Source: JBBIND01 sp037444075
GTDB taxonomy: Bacteria > Acidobacteriota > Terriglobia > Bryobacterales > Bryobacteraceae
Length of the DNA stretch: 33,811 bases
Direction of reading: 5' to 3'
Assembly: GCA_037444075.1 (NCBI GenBank)
Contig: JBBIND010000047.1
Span: forward strand, 1-33,811
Below the pieces are notes generated by a model. That model ran no database searches, was not told the DNA's origin, and saw only the letters and a list, made by a program, of their open reading frames with translations. Positions within the stretch are counted from its first letter, which is position 1, and each line of letters begins with the position of its first letter. Shown here one piece after another: positions 15,972-23,152 of this stretch. The position numbers and the translations under genes are program-made.

Positions 15972-17372
15972 TTAGCAATGGCTGCCGGCTGGCCTCGATT
16001 CGGCGCCTTTCGACGTGATTCTCCATGCTTTTGGCAATCCCCGGACAGCGTATGCACCTACGGCAGCGGCGTGCAGTACATACGAGAAGAGAAACGACTT
16101 GGCAAGTCCCTCGGCGCCCCGTTCTGGAACAAGAGCCTGCGCAAAAATGAGCAGCGCCGCCGCCCACGCGCAGTTCAGAAAGAACGCCGCCCACATCCTG
16201 TTGAGACTGGCTATCGCCTGGCCGATCACGGCGGCGCCAGAACTGATGACCGCGACCACGACCAGGAGAACGAATACGCTCTGCCCGCCCGCAAACTCAG
16301 GGCCGTACGCCCGCATGATCCAGGATGATCCGATGGCGAGCGGGAGGGCGACGCCTGCGCTGAGCGCGGCTGAAATCAGCAAGTTCGCCCGGAGCAGCCC
16401 CTTAAATGCATGGACGTGCTTCTGCGCACTGGAGTTCGTGAGCATCGCCAGCAGCGGCTGCGAAAGGATCGAAGGCAGAAAGGACACCGCCGTGCGCCAG
16501 TGGTTTGCCGCGCTGAAGACACCCAATTCTCCGTAGCCGCCCGGTTGATTCACCAGAAGAACACTGGTGGACCAGATCACGAAAGTGGGCAGAGTGCTGC
16601 TGAGGAAGGCGGGCAAGGAGAAGGTCCACAGAATGTTCCGCTCGATCCAGCGGTCATGCCTGTGCAGACGAATGCCATTCCTGGAGCACTCGGAGCGAAT
16701 GGCTGCGTGATTCAACCAACACGTAAATGCAGCAGCGGCGGCCAGAGCCCAAACGGCACCCGGGAGTTTCCAAAGCCACACAGCAGAAACACAAAGGGGA
16801 AACGAAACAAGACCCCGAATCACATTGACGCGCGCGATCGACCGAAACGCCTCGAAGCCCGCCAGAACTCCCGTCTGTGCCCCAATGATGGCATTGAAGA
16901 ACAGCAACGCCGAGCTAACGCGAAGCACCCGCGAAAGGTGCGCAGCCCCTAGCGTAGCGTCCGCAACCCACGGTGCAGCAACGATAAGAACAACTGAAGC
17001 CAACGCCGACGTGCCAAACGCCACGTTCAATGTAAGACCAATCACCCGGCCAGTTCGCTCACGATCGGTAGAGCGAAGTTCAGCCACATACCGCGTGCCG
17101 GCCAAACCAAGCCCCATCCCGGCGAAGACGCCGAGCGTCGCTACGGTGCTCTGGATGATCCCGAGTTCACCGAAGCTTGTCTTGCCCAGAATGCGGGCAG
17201 ACGCGATGGAAGCGAGCAGGGTCATTCCCTGAGAGATGACGGCGCCCAGTAATGACCAGAGGGCTCCCCGGGCGAAGCGCCCTTTCAAGGTATCGGCCTG
17301 GAGAATTGCCGTGAATCGCCGTGGTTCTCCAGCATAAGGAGGCGTGACCACCGTGGCGCCCGTGTGATTCAA
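15972..17372 (-). CDS. Wzx-type lipid-linked oligosaccharide flippase
   Basis: A 466-residue polytopic membrane protein of the polysaccharide transporter branch of the MOP superfamily, with about 12-14 helices. The opening FARGALWSLLGAVISQGMTLLASIASARILGKTSFGELGIIQST is a close pattern match to Wzx proteins of Gram-negative exopolysaccharide loci (cytoplasmic basic residues, first helix, then 'ARxLG...FG..G...S'). It would move the undecaprenyl-linked repeat unit to the periplasmic face before polymerisation. The start is TTG with GAGGGA five bases before it; no ATG lies nearby. A 302-bp gap separates it from the Wzc-like gene, while the downstream epimerase begins 33 bp after its stop. Confidence 0.88.
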   Translation of the reverse strand: MNHTGATVVTPPYAGEPRRFTAILQADTLKGRFARGALWSLLGAVISQGMTLLASIASARILGKTSFGELGIIQSTVATLGVFAGMGLGLAGTRYVAELRSTDRERTGRVIGLTLNVAFGTSALASVVLIVAAPWVADATLGAAHLSRVLRVSSALLFFNAIIGAQTGVLAGFEAFRSIARVNVIRGLVSFPLCVSAVWLWKLPGAVWALAAAAAFTCWLNHAAIRSECSRNGIRLHRHDRWIERNILWTFSLPAFLSSTLPTFVIWSTSVLLVNQPGGYGELGVFSAANHWRTAVSFLPSILSQPLLAMLTNSSAQKHVHAFKGLLRANLLISAALSAGVALPLAIGSSWIMRAYGPEFAGGQSVFVLLVVVAVISSGAAVIGQAIASLNRMWAAFFLNCAWAAALLIFAQALVPERGAEGLAKSFLFSYVLHAAAVGAYAVRGLPKAWRITSKGAESRPAGSHC

Positions 17373-17674
17373 CGTTCCCTCGCTGCGGGAAGGCTGCTTC
17401 TGACCGGCGCATTGTGCTCAGCCGGCCGGTTCTGCCGGAGCGTGCTGGTGCCCTGGATCGGGCGCCTCAGGAAGTCACACCCCGGATACCGGAGACTGAG
17501 CTGATCACGACTGTGAACAGGAATAAGCAAGGACGCGAACTGTCAGTTACCCCGCCCAGACCCGCGCAGGCTGCTGAGAGGCCATGCTGAACACAGGACG
17601 GGATCCAGGCATATCGGAATCGCTCGTCAGTGCAAGCTTCCATGGCCGGCTGCGCCTATGCCGTTGGACCCATC
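17373..17674. other. Intergenic gap inside the polysaccharide locus
   Basis: This 302-bp stretch between the Wzc-like and Wzx-like genes is the longest gap in the locus. I see no conserved coding pattern in it. On the minus strand CTGACA (17546-17541) lies 15 bases before TATTCC (17525-17520), which is at best a weak promoter. A CCGGC/GCCGG stem near 17420-17440 has no U run. It may contain an internal promoter or processing site that separates the export module from the assembly module, but nothing here is strong. Confidence 0.35.
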
Positions 17675-19999
17675 TCAGCAATAGCTCTTGTGATAGTACT
17701 TATCGTAGTAACGGTAACCGTAGCCGCCGTTCTTTTTCGGATTCCAGTCGTTCAGCACGGCCCCGAGGACTTTGGTGCCATCCTCGCTGAAACGCTGGCG
17801 CGCCGCCTGCGCCGCTTCCCGGCTGGTGCGGCCGGCGCGGACTACCAGGATCACGGCATCCGACATGCGCCCCAATACTCTTGCGTCCGGAATCTGCAAC
17901 ATGGGCGGCGTGTCGATCAGGACTGCATCAAACTCCTCGGACGCCGTTGCGATGAGTTGCTTCATGCGGCCCGAGTAGAGTAGGGTCGTAGCGCTGGCAG
18001 CAGCCGGTCCGCTTGGCATGGCGTACAAGCCAGGCACCATGGTGGGTTGTACCGCGGAACCCAGCAATTCGCCCGTCATCTCCTCCTGGTCCCGAAGCAG
18101 ATCGCTCAAACCTCGTTCATTGGCCAGGTGCAGGATCTCATGCTGGCGCGGCTTGCGCAGGTCGGCGTCTATCAGCAACACGCGCTGCCGGACTTCAGCC
18201 AGGGCAATCGCCACGTTGCTTGCGACGGTAGACTTGCCCTCCGAAGGATTCGGGCTGGTGAGGACCATCACTCTCGGCCGGTCGCCGTTCTCGCCCGAAA
18301 AGAGAATCGAGGTCAGGACGGCCCGGAAAGCTTCCGATACCATGGACTGCTGCTGTTTCCAGGTAGCCAGTTCCACTCGTTCCAAACCGCCCGAAGGGGC
18401 CGCTTGTGACTCCGGAAGGGCTTTGCGCCGTTTGTAGTACCCACCGAGCGCGGGTCGTGCCTCGGCTGCGGGGATCACACCCAGTTCGGAGACGTTCATG
18501 TAGAGGCTGGTTTCACCCGGCTGCTGCAAGCTGCGGTCGGCCCGCGACTGAATGACCACGAAGGCGACGCCGGCAAAACCGCCCACAAACATGCCGAGCA
18601 GCGTGTACAGCGACGTCTGCGGTTTGTAGGGCCGCCTCGGCGCGCGGGCCAAATCGACCTGGCGGACATTACTGGCGCGCAGAGCGCTGGCTACGCTCGC
18701 TTCCTTCACCCGCTGGAGCATGGTCTCGTAAAGCTGCCGGTTGGAGTCCACCTCACGCTTGAGGATGTTGTACTGGATGGACCTTTCCGCCTCGCCCGTG
18801 ACTTGGCGTACCTGGTTCTGGTAATTCGCGGCCAGCATCTTCTCGCGGCGCTGTGCTTCCTCAAACTCGTTGCGGATGCGTTCCAGAATGGCGCCCCGCT
18901 CGCGTGTCAAGGCCGATTCGAGGGTGACGATCTGCGCCTCAACGCGCTTCACCCGGGCGTGCGCCGGCGTGTAGGTCGTGCTGAGTTCAGCCAACTGGCG
19001 TCTCAGGTCCGTAATCCGTGTCTGGTATTCGCGCAGAGAGGCGTCGTTCAGCACGTCCGGAAGCGTCTCAGCCGGGCTGGTTCTCACCAGCTCGTAGCGC
19101 GATTGCCTGGCTACCCGGTCCGCCTCGGCCCTGGAGAGTTCCGCCTGCATCTGGCGAAGCTTCTCCTCACTCACGCTCTCTTTCTCCGATACGAACATGA
19201 GGCCCGCCTGGCGCGCATAAACCTGCAGAGCGTCTTCAGAACGTTCGAGCTTGATACGCATGTCCTCCAACTGCCTGCTCAGCCACTCGCCAGTCCTCTG
19301 CGTGGTCTGCCAGCGTGATTCGAGGCTGGTTTCGATGTATTCGTCCACCAGGGTGTTAGCGAAATCGGCCGCAAGTTGGGGATCCGTCGAGTCGTACGTG
19401 ATTTCGACGATGCGCGTCTGGCCGGAGGGGCGCACCTTCAGGTTCTTGATCGCGGCGCGAGCCCCTTCCTCGGGTGTCTGCGGCTGCTCCTGTGTATCCG
19501 AAAGATTAAGGGCCTTCTTCCAGGCAGTCACCCGGCTGGATTCCGTACCTAGCTCCACCGGGCGCGTCTTCTTCAGCTTCTCTAATACCGCTCGCGCCAG
19601 GCTCTCACTTTGCAGGATTTTGACCTGCGTTTGAATGTCGGACTGTTGAGAAATAGTTGAACCCTGGTCGACCGGGTTCACCTCACGCATATTCATGAAA
19701 TCCTGGTTGAACCCCTGGATTTCGATGGTCGTCTTGGCCTGATACACGGGGGTTTGCGGCAAAGTGAGCAGCAGCCCCAGAACCGCCCCGACGAAGGCCA
19801 CCACGATGAGCGTGCCTTTGCGGCGCCGCAGCATCTGCCAATACTCAAGCAGACCCTCCTGGCCCGGCTGGTCGGCGTAATCGTAGCCATACCCGTATCC
19901 GTAAGGCGCAGGATCGCCCGCTTGCGGCGCATAGCGGACGAGATCCTCCCGGGTATTCTTGGGTTTGTAGGGTTCCAGTTCCTGCTTGCGAGGGTCCAT
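17675..19999 (-). CDS. Wzc/ExoP-like polysaccharide copolymerase and BY-kinase (tyrosine autokinase)
   Basis: The start is taken as ATG 19999, which overlaps the Wza-like stop as TGATG and has a GGAGG upstream; the ORF is open to 20020. The 774-residue protein has a cytoplasmic N-terminus, a first membrane helix (about 62-80), a long periplasmic Wzz domain with coiled coils (about 240-430), a second helix (about 465-483) and a cytoplasmic kinase. Kinase motifs are Walker A SPNPSEGKST, Walker A' VLLIDADLRKP and Walker B DAVLIDTPP. The C-terminal tail GGYGYRYYDKYYHKSYC is the autophosphorylated tyrosine cluster. A second tyrosine-rich stretch (PYGYGYGYDY) near residue 33 is unusual. With the Wza-like protein it would control chain length and export. 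No cognate phosphatase gene is visible. Confidence 0.93.
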   Translation of the reverse strand: MDPRKQELEPYKPKNTREDLVRYAPQAGDPAPYGYGYGYDYADQPGQEGLLEYWQMLRRRKGTLIVVAFVGAVLGLLLTLPQTPVYQAKTTIEIQGFNQDFMNMREVNPVDQGSTISQQSDIQTQVKILQSESLARAVLEKLKKTRPVELGTESSRVTAWKKALNLSDTQEQPQTPEEGARAAIKNLKVRPSGQTRIVEITYDSTDPQLAADFANTLVDEYIETSLESRWQTTQRTGEWLSRQLEDMRIKLERSEDALQVYARQAGLMFVSEKESVSEEKLRQMQAELSRAEADRVARQSRYELVRTSPAETLPDVLNDASLREYQTRITDLRRQLAELSTTYTPAHARVKRVEAQIVTLESALTRERGAILERIRNEFEEAQRREKMLAANYQNQVRQVTGEAERSIQYNILKREVDSNRQLYETMLQRVKEASVASALRASNVRQVDLARAPRRPYKPQTSLYTLLGMFVGGFAGVAFVVIQSRADRSLQQPGETSLYMNVSELGVIPAAEARPALGGYYKRRKALPESQAAPSGGLERVELATWKQQQSMVSEAFRAVLTSILFSGENGDRPRVMVLTSPNPSEGKSTVASNVAIALAEVRQRVLLIDADLRKPRQHEILHLANERGLSDLLRDQEEMTGELLGSAVQPTMVPGLYAMPSGPAAASATTLLYSGRMKQLIATASEEFDAVLIDTPPMLQIPDARVLGRMSDAVILVVRAGRTSREAAQAARQRFSEDGTKVLGAVLNDWNPKKNGGYGYRYYDKYYHKSYC

Positions 20000-20937
20000 C
20001 AGAACCTGCCTCCACGCCAAATCATGACACCCGATCCGGTGTTGATTGCGGCCTCAATGGCGCGCAGGGCAATGGTCCTACCGGTGTTGTTCGGAATGAA
20101 CAAAATGTCCTCGGGTACTAATTGCACGTCTTGGGCCTTCCCAGCCAGAATGTCCCTTAAATTCAAGGCGATTTCCTGTCTTTCGGCGGAGCCTTCCTGC
20201 ATGCGCAGCACTCTCGCCTTGTGCGGGGCGGCAGTACGCCCCAAGCCTCCCGCCAGAGACAACGCCTGCAGCACCGACAGGGCCCCCGATTCGGTGAAGA
20301 CGAAACCACCGGCGCGCTGCACTTCCCCGATTACGTAGACCAAGTCCGCGCGCGGCACCGAAATCACATCGTGCGGCATCACCTGGATGTTTTCTTCGGG
20401 GTTCCGGGCATCCATCACGGACCGCACCTTGACTTCGGCTACGCTGAATTGCCCGGTCGGGTCTTCCGCAGCTGTGGGCAGTGCTATCGCTCCCCACTCC
20501 TTGCGGCGCGTGATCTTGATGATGTTCCCGGCGTCCTGGCGCAATCCCCCTGCCAGAGAGAGCATCTCAAACAGCGTCTTGCGCCCCTGAACCTGGTGTA
20601 CACCGGGCTCGGTGACAGCTCCCAGCACTGAAACCGGCTGGCTCCGGTACTCGACCATTGAGACGGTCACCTGCGGCTCGTGCAGGAAGGTCTTCAGCTT
20701 GCTCACGATATCGGCTTCAAGTTCTTCGAGTGTGAGGCCGGCCGCCCGGACGCGCCCCACCAGCGGAAGATTGATGTTGCCGCGCATGTCGATGCGAACG
20801 GGCTTGTCGTCAAACTCTTCGACATCCAGAGCACGGACCAGGATGGTGTCGTCGCTGCCGAGCAAATACGTAGAGGGAACCTGGGACTGCGCGGCGGCCA
20901 TCGCCGCCAGCATCAATAAAACCAGCGTCACTTTCAT
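19999..20937 (-). CDS. Wza-like polysaccharide export outer-membrane protein
   Basis: A 312-residue exported protein of the Poly_export/SLBB family. A signal peptide (residues 1-17, MKVTLVLLMLAAMAAAQ) is followed by YLLGSDDTILVRAL, the Poly_export start, then GNINLPLVGRVRAAGLTLEEL. Two SLBB-like segments follow, with PVSVLGAVTEPGVHQV and DLVYVIGEVQRAGGFVF. No lipobox cysteine is present, so it is not a Wza-type lipoprotein, and at 312 residues it is a little shorter than Wza. The C-terminal amphipathic segment (RTIALRAIEAAINTGSGVMIW) may be the membrane-spanning helix. It would form the export channel that docks on the Wzc-like kinase encoded immediately downstream. The start overlaps the preceding stop as ATGA. 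Confidence 0.92.
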   Translation of the reverse strand: MKVTLVLLMLAAMAAAQSQVPSTYLLGSDDTILVRALDVEEFDDKPVRIDMRGNINLPLVGRVRAAGLTLEELEADIVSKLKTFLHEPQVTVSMVEYRSQPVSVLGAVTEPGVHQVQGRKTLFEMLSLAGGLRQDAGNIIKITRRKEWGAIALPTAAEDPTGQFSVAEVKVRSVMDARNPEENIQVMPHDVISVPRADLVYVIGEVQRAGGFVFTESGALSVLQALSLAGGLGRTAAPHKARVLRMQEGSAERQEIALNLRDILAGKAQDVQLVPEDILFIPNNTGRTIALRAIEAAINTGSGVMIWRGGRF

Positions 20938-21179
20938 GGCTTTTCACTCCCAACCAAGACCGAAAGCCGGTCGATTTCCGCCCGCAGGGCTTCCATCCGC
21001 TGTTCGATCGAATCCACCCTTTGCGAGAGCGGATCCGGTGCGGCATCCAACCAGTGACACACGGCCGCCCTGGCCGCTTCCGAGAGACTGCGGGCACCCT
21101 GGGCTTCGCACATAGTCTTTATTTGTATGTATTCCCTTTCGGACAATCGAAAGCTGACCATCCGGCTCATTCGGTTCAT
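20934..21179 (-). CDS. Small ribbon-helix-helix-like protein with C-terminal coiled coil
   Basis: This 81-residue protein is wedged between the antiterminator and the Wza-like gene, overlapping both as ATGA. Residues 7-45 (MVSFRLSEREYIQIKTMCEAQG, then SLSEAARAAVCHWLD) fit a ribbon-helix-helix DNA-binding fold: one beta strand with alternating residues, helix A, a turn with S-x-S-E, helix B. The remainder (QRVDSIEQRMEALRAEIDRLSVLVG) has heptad spacing for a dimeric coiled coil. Such a protein could bind an inverted repeat; one lies between the divergent promoters upstream. I do not recognise a characterised homologue, so its function is a guess. An ATG at codon 7 could also be the start. Confidence 0.8.
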   Translation of the reverse strand: MNRMSRMVSFRLSEREYIQIKTMCEAQGARSLSEAARAAVCHWLDAAPDPLSQRVDSIEQRMEALRAEIDRLSVLVGSEKP

Positions 21180-21721
21180 TGGAGTATCGGTTCCACATCT
21201 TCGCGGTCAATTTCGACGGACACCGACCGCTGCAAAAGGGTTACTGAGACGACCATCCGGAGCTCGTCTTTCATCTGGGTGAGCAAACCTTCCACGCCCC
21301 TGAGCGGACCCGACGTCACACGCACCCGCTGTCCCACTTTGAGATAAGGCCATGGCAGCGTGAGGCGTCCGGAGACGAGGATGGTCTGGATGGCTGAGAT
21401 TTCGGCTTCATCGATCTCGGCCGGGATTCCTCCAAAATTGACGATGGTAACAACCCCCGGTGTGGTGAGGATCGGCAGCCGGCGGTGGACATCGAAGCGG
21501 CAGAACACATAACCGGAGAAGAGCGGCATTTCAACTACCTTTACCCGGTCCGACCACTGCCGCCGGAGGCGGTACAAAGGAGAGAACTCTTCATACCCCT
21601 TTTTCCGCAATAATTCCCCGGTTAATTTCTCACAATTCGCCCTCACACGTAATGCAAACCAAGGGAAACCAATGGCAGTGTCGAGGGGGGCCAGCGCCGT
21701 AGCTATAAGCTCCTGAGTCAT
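21176..21721 (-). CDS. NusG-family transcription antiterminator, UpxY/RfaH-like
   Basis: A 181-residue NusG paralogue, first in the polysaccharide operon. The NGN domain (about residues 18-110) shows FPWFALRVRANCEKLTGELLRKKGYEEFSPLY and MPLFSGYVFCRFDVHRRLPILTTPGVVTIVNFGG, the usual UpxY-type pattern. A KOW domain follows (about 125-160), with LKVGQRVRVTSGPLRGVEGLL. The product should bind RNA polymerase and suppress pausing and termination across the long operon. Housekeeping NusG is normally encoded beside secE and rplK, which are absent here. A 12-base ops-like sequence lies about 40 bases upstream of the ATG in its own leader. No clear ribosome binding site is present. Whether it works like RfaH (DNA ops), LoaP (RNA hairpin) or UpxY is unproven. 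Confidence 0.92.
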   Translation of the reverse strand: MTQELIATALAPLDTAIGFPWFALRVRANCEKLTGELLRKKGYEEFSPLYRLRRQWSDRVKVVEMPLFSGYVFCRFDVHRRLPILTTPGVVTIVNFGGIPAEIDEAEISAIQTILVSGRLTLPWPYLKVGQRVRVTSGPLRGVEGLLTQMKDELRMVVSVTLLQRSVSVEIDREDVEPILQ

Positions 21722-21732
21722 TTAATGCTTTA

Positions 21733-21787
21733 TCTTGGGGGCTGAAATCGTGATCGGGGACAAGCTACCGCCCTGTCTGCCCCAAGA
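21733..21787 (-). promoter_or_regulatory. Leader RNA with two competing hairpins upstream of the antiterminator gene
   Basis: On the minus transcript TCTTGGGG (21787-21780) is fully complementary to CCCCAAGA (21740-21733), an 8-bp stem closing a 39-base loop that ends 11 bases before the ATG. A local alternative pairs GACA (21777-21774) with TGTC (21762-21759), optionally extended by GGG/CCC across a two-base bulge. That places the ops-like core in an 11-base loop. The GGGG at 21783-21780 is used by both, so the extended forms exclude each other. Confidence 0.55.
21761..21772 (-). promoter_or_regulatory. ops-like element (RfaH recruitment-site match)
   Basis: The minus strand reads GGCGGTAGCTTG, differing from the E. 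coli ops core GGCGGTAGCGTG at one base, and it keeps the G-G-T-A-G centre. It lies in the leader about 50 bases after the predicted transcription start and 40 bases before the RfaH/UpxY-like start codon. By a simple count, a match with at most one mismatch is expected about 2 in 10,000 times in a 100-base leader read in one direction. Confidence 0.7.
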
Positions 21788-21827
21788 AGCAGCACCCACA
21801 TAGAACAACTCAAACTGTATTGTGAAA

Positions 21828-21856
21828 ACACTAACAGTTTGTCTGACTTTTGTCAA
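21828..21856 (-). promoter_or_regulatory. Predicted promoter of the polysaccharide operon
   Basis: On the minus strand a perfect TTGACA (-35, 21856-21851) is followed after exactly 17 bases by TAGTGT (-10-like, 21833-21828). The surrounding sequence is AT-rich. Transcription would begin near 21820, giving a leader of about 100 bases before the antiterminator gene. The -10 box is a weak match, which may mean regulated expression. Confidence 0.55.
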
Positions 21857-21869
21857 CAAAAAATTGACA
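21851..21869. repeat. Inverted repeat joining two divergent -35-like boxes
   Basis: TGTCAA-N7-TTGACA is a perfect 6-bp-arm inverted repeat between the divergently transcribed antiterminator and ABC-ATPase genes. Each arm reads TTGACA in one direction, so it can serve as back-to-back -35 boxes. For the plus strand the best -10 candidate (TAATCC, 21885-21890) is only 15 bases away, so that promoter is weakly supported. The site could also be an operator. Confidence 0.4.
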
Positions 21870-21949
21870 CACATTAAGCATTAATAATCCATAAATAAAT
21901 ACACGGTTGAACGCATCCGCCTCGGCGCGATATAGTTGACGGTTCAGCC

Positions 21950-23152
21950 GTGGTAATCGTCCAGAGGGTCTCAAAACTTTATAGGCTCTATCAACGGCCG
22001 TCCGACCGGCTGTTTGAGGCGATGCGGCTGTCCGGCCGCCCTTTGCATCGAGATTTCTGGGCTTTACGGGATGTGAACCTCACGGCCAGCAGGGGCGAGA
22101 CGCTCGGTCTGATCGGACCGAACGGTTCCGGCAAGAGCACGCTGCTGCAGATCATTGCGGGGATCCTGGAACCAACGCAAGGGCGCGTCTCGACGAGCGC
22201 GCGGATCGCCGCCTTGCTGGAATTGGGGGCTGGATTTAATCCCCAATTCACAGGCCGTGAAAACGTGCGGCTTAACGGCGAGCTCATGGGCATGAGTGGC
22301 CGGGAGGTCGAAGCGGCGCTGCCATTGATTGAGTCCTTTGCCGAAATCGGCGACTTCATGGACCGTCCGGTGCGTGAGTACTCGAGCGGGATGTACGTCC
22401 GGCTGGCGTTTGCGGCTGCCATCCACGTCCAACCGGAGATCCTGATCGTGGACGAGGCGCTTGCCGTGGGCGACGCGGTCTTCTCCAACCGCTGCATGCG
22501 CAAGTTCGAGGAGTTGAAAGCGTCGGGGGTGACCATCATCTTCGTTTCCCATGACCTGGGGTTGGTGAAAAGGCTGTCTGACAGGGCTGTTCTGCTGGTC
22601 GGCGGGCGCGTGGAGGCTGAAGGCCACCCATCGGAGGTCGTGAACCGCTACGTAGGCATGGTCCTCGAGCAGCGCGGCCAATCTATGGAACAGCCTGCCT
22701 TCGTGGAGTCCGCCCCAAGCAGCCGCCACCGTCACGGGGACGGGGCCAGCCGCATCGTCAGCGTCGAATTGCAGGACGAGTCAGGCAACGCTGCGCGCCA
22801 TTTCCGGTGGGGTGAGCGCCTCCGCGTGGTGGTGCGCGCCAGGTTTCTGCGGGACGTTTCGGAACCCGTCGTCGGCATCCTCATCAGGAACCGGCTGGGG
22901 ATTGACGCCATGGGCACCAATACGCGACTGGAGGGCAAAAACCTGGGCAACTACGCGGAAGGCGCGCACGTCGAAGTTTCCTTCAGCTTCGACTGCTGCC
23001 TTACCCGGCAGGACTACACGCTGACCGTGGCAACACAGAATTGGGACGGGACCAGCCAGGATTGGCTGGACGACGCGATTGAGTTTACAGTGTATGACGT
23101 GAGCGACAGAGCAGGGCTGATGAGGCTGCCTGTACAGATTGAATGGCGATGA
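21950..23152 (+). CDS. Wzt-type ABC transporter ATPase with C-terminal carbohydrate-binding domain
   Basis: A 400-residue ATPase of the polysaccharide/teichoic acid export subfamily. The nucleotide-binding domain has Walker A GPNGSGKST (about residues 55-63), the YSSGM signature typical of Wzt/TagH proteins, Walker B ILIVDEALAVGD, and a VSHD switch histidine. The last 140 residues form the immunoglobulin-like Wzt_C domain that in E. coli O9a binds the end-capped glycan. The start is GTG; it places VSKLYRLYQRP at the expected distance, though no ribosome binding site is seen. No Wzm permease lies beside it, and the next gene is a peptide transporter. It may work with a permease elsewhere or be a leftover of a second export system. 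Confidence 0.9.
   Translation: MVIVQRVSKLYRLYQRPSDRLFEAMRLSGRPLHRDFWALRDVNLTASRGETLGLIGPNGSGKSTLLQIIAGILEPTQGRVSTSARIAALLELGAGFNPQFTGRENVRLNGELMGMSGREVEAALPLIESFAEIGDFMDRPVREYSSGMYVRLAFAAAIHVQPEILIVDEALAVGDAVFSNRCMRKFEELKASGVTIIFVSHDLGLVKRLSDRAVLLVGGRVEAEGHPSEVVNRYVGMVLEQRGQSMEQPAFVESAPSSRHRHGDGASRIVSVELQDESGNAARHFRWGERLRVVVRARFLRDVSEPVVGILIRNRLGIDAMGTNTRLEGKNLGNYAEGAHVEVSFSFDCCLTRQDYTLTVATQNWDGTSQDWLDDAIEFTVYDVSDRAGLMRLPVQIEWR

Noticed and set aside
17420..17440. Possible intrinsic terminator (CCGGC/GCCGG stem) after the Wzc-like gene
   Set aside because: Stem of only five pairs and no U run on the minus transcript.
17544..17556. Second ops-like string GGCGGGGTAACTG on the minus strand in the Wzc-Wzx gap
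   Set aside because: It needs a two-base insertion and further mismatches to fit GGCGGTAGCGTG, so it is no better than chance.
21176..21721. Housekeeping nusG
   Set aside because: The neighbours are polysaccharide genes, not secE/rplK, and the sequence has UpxY-type motifs.
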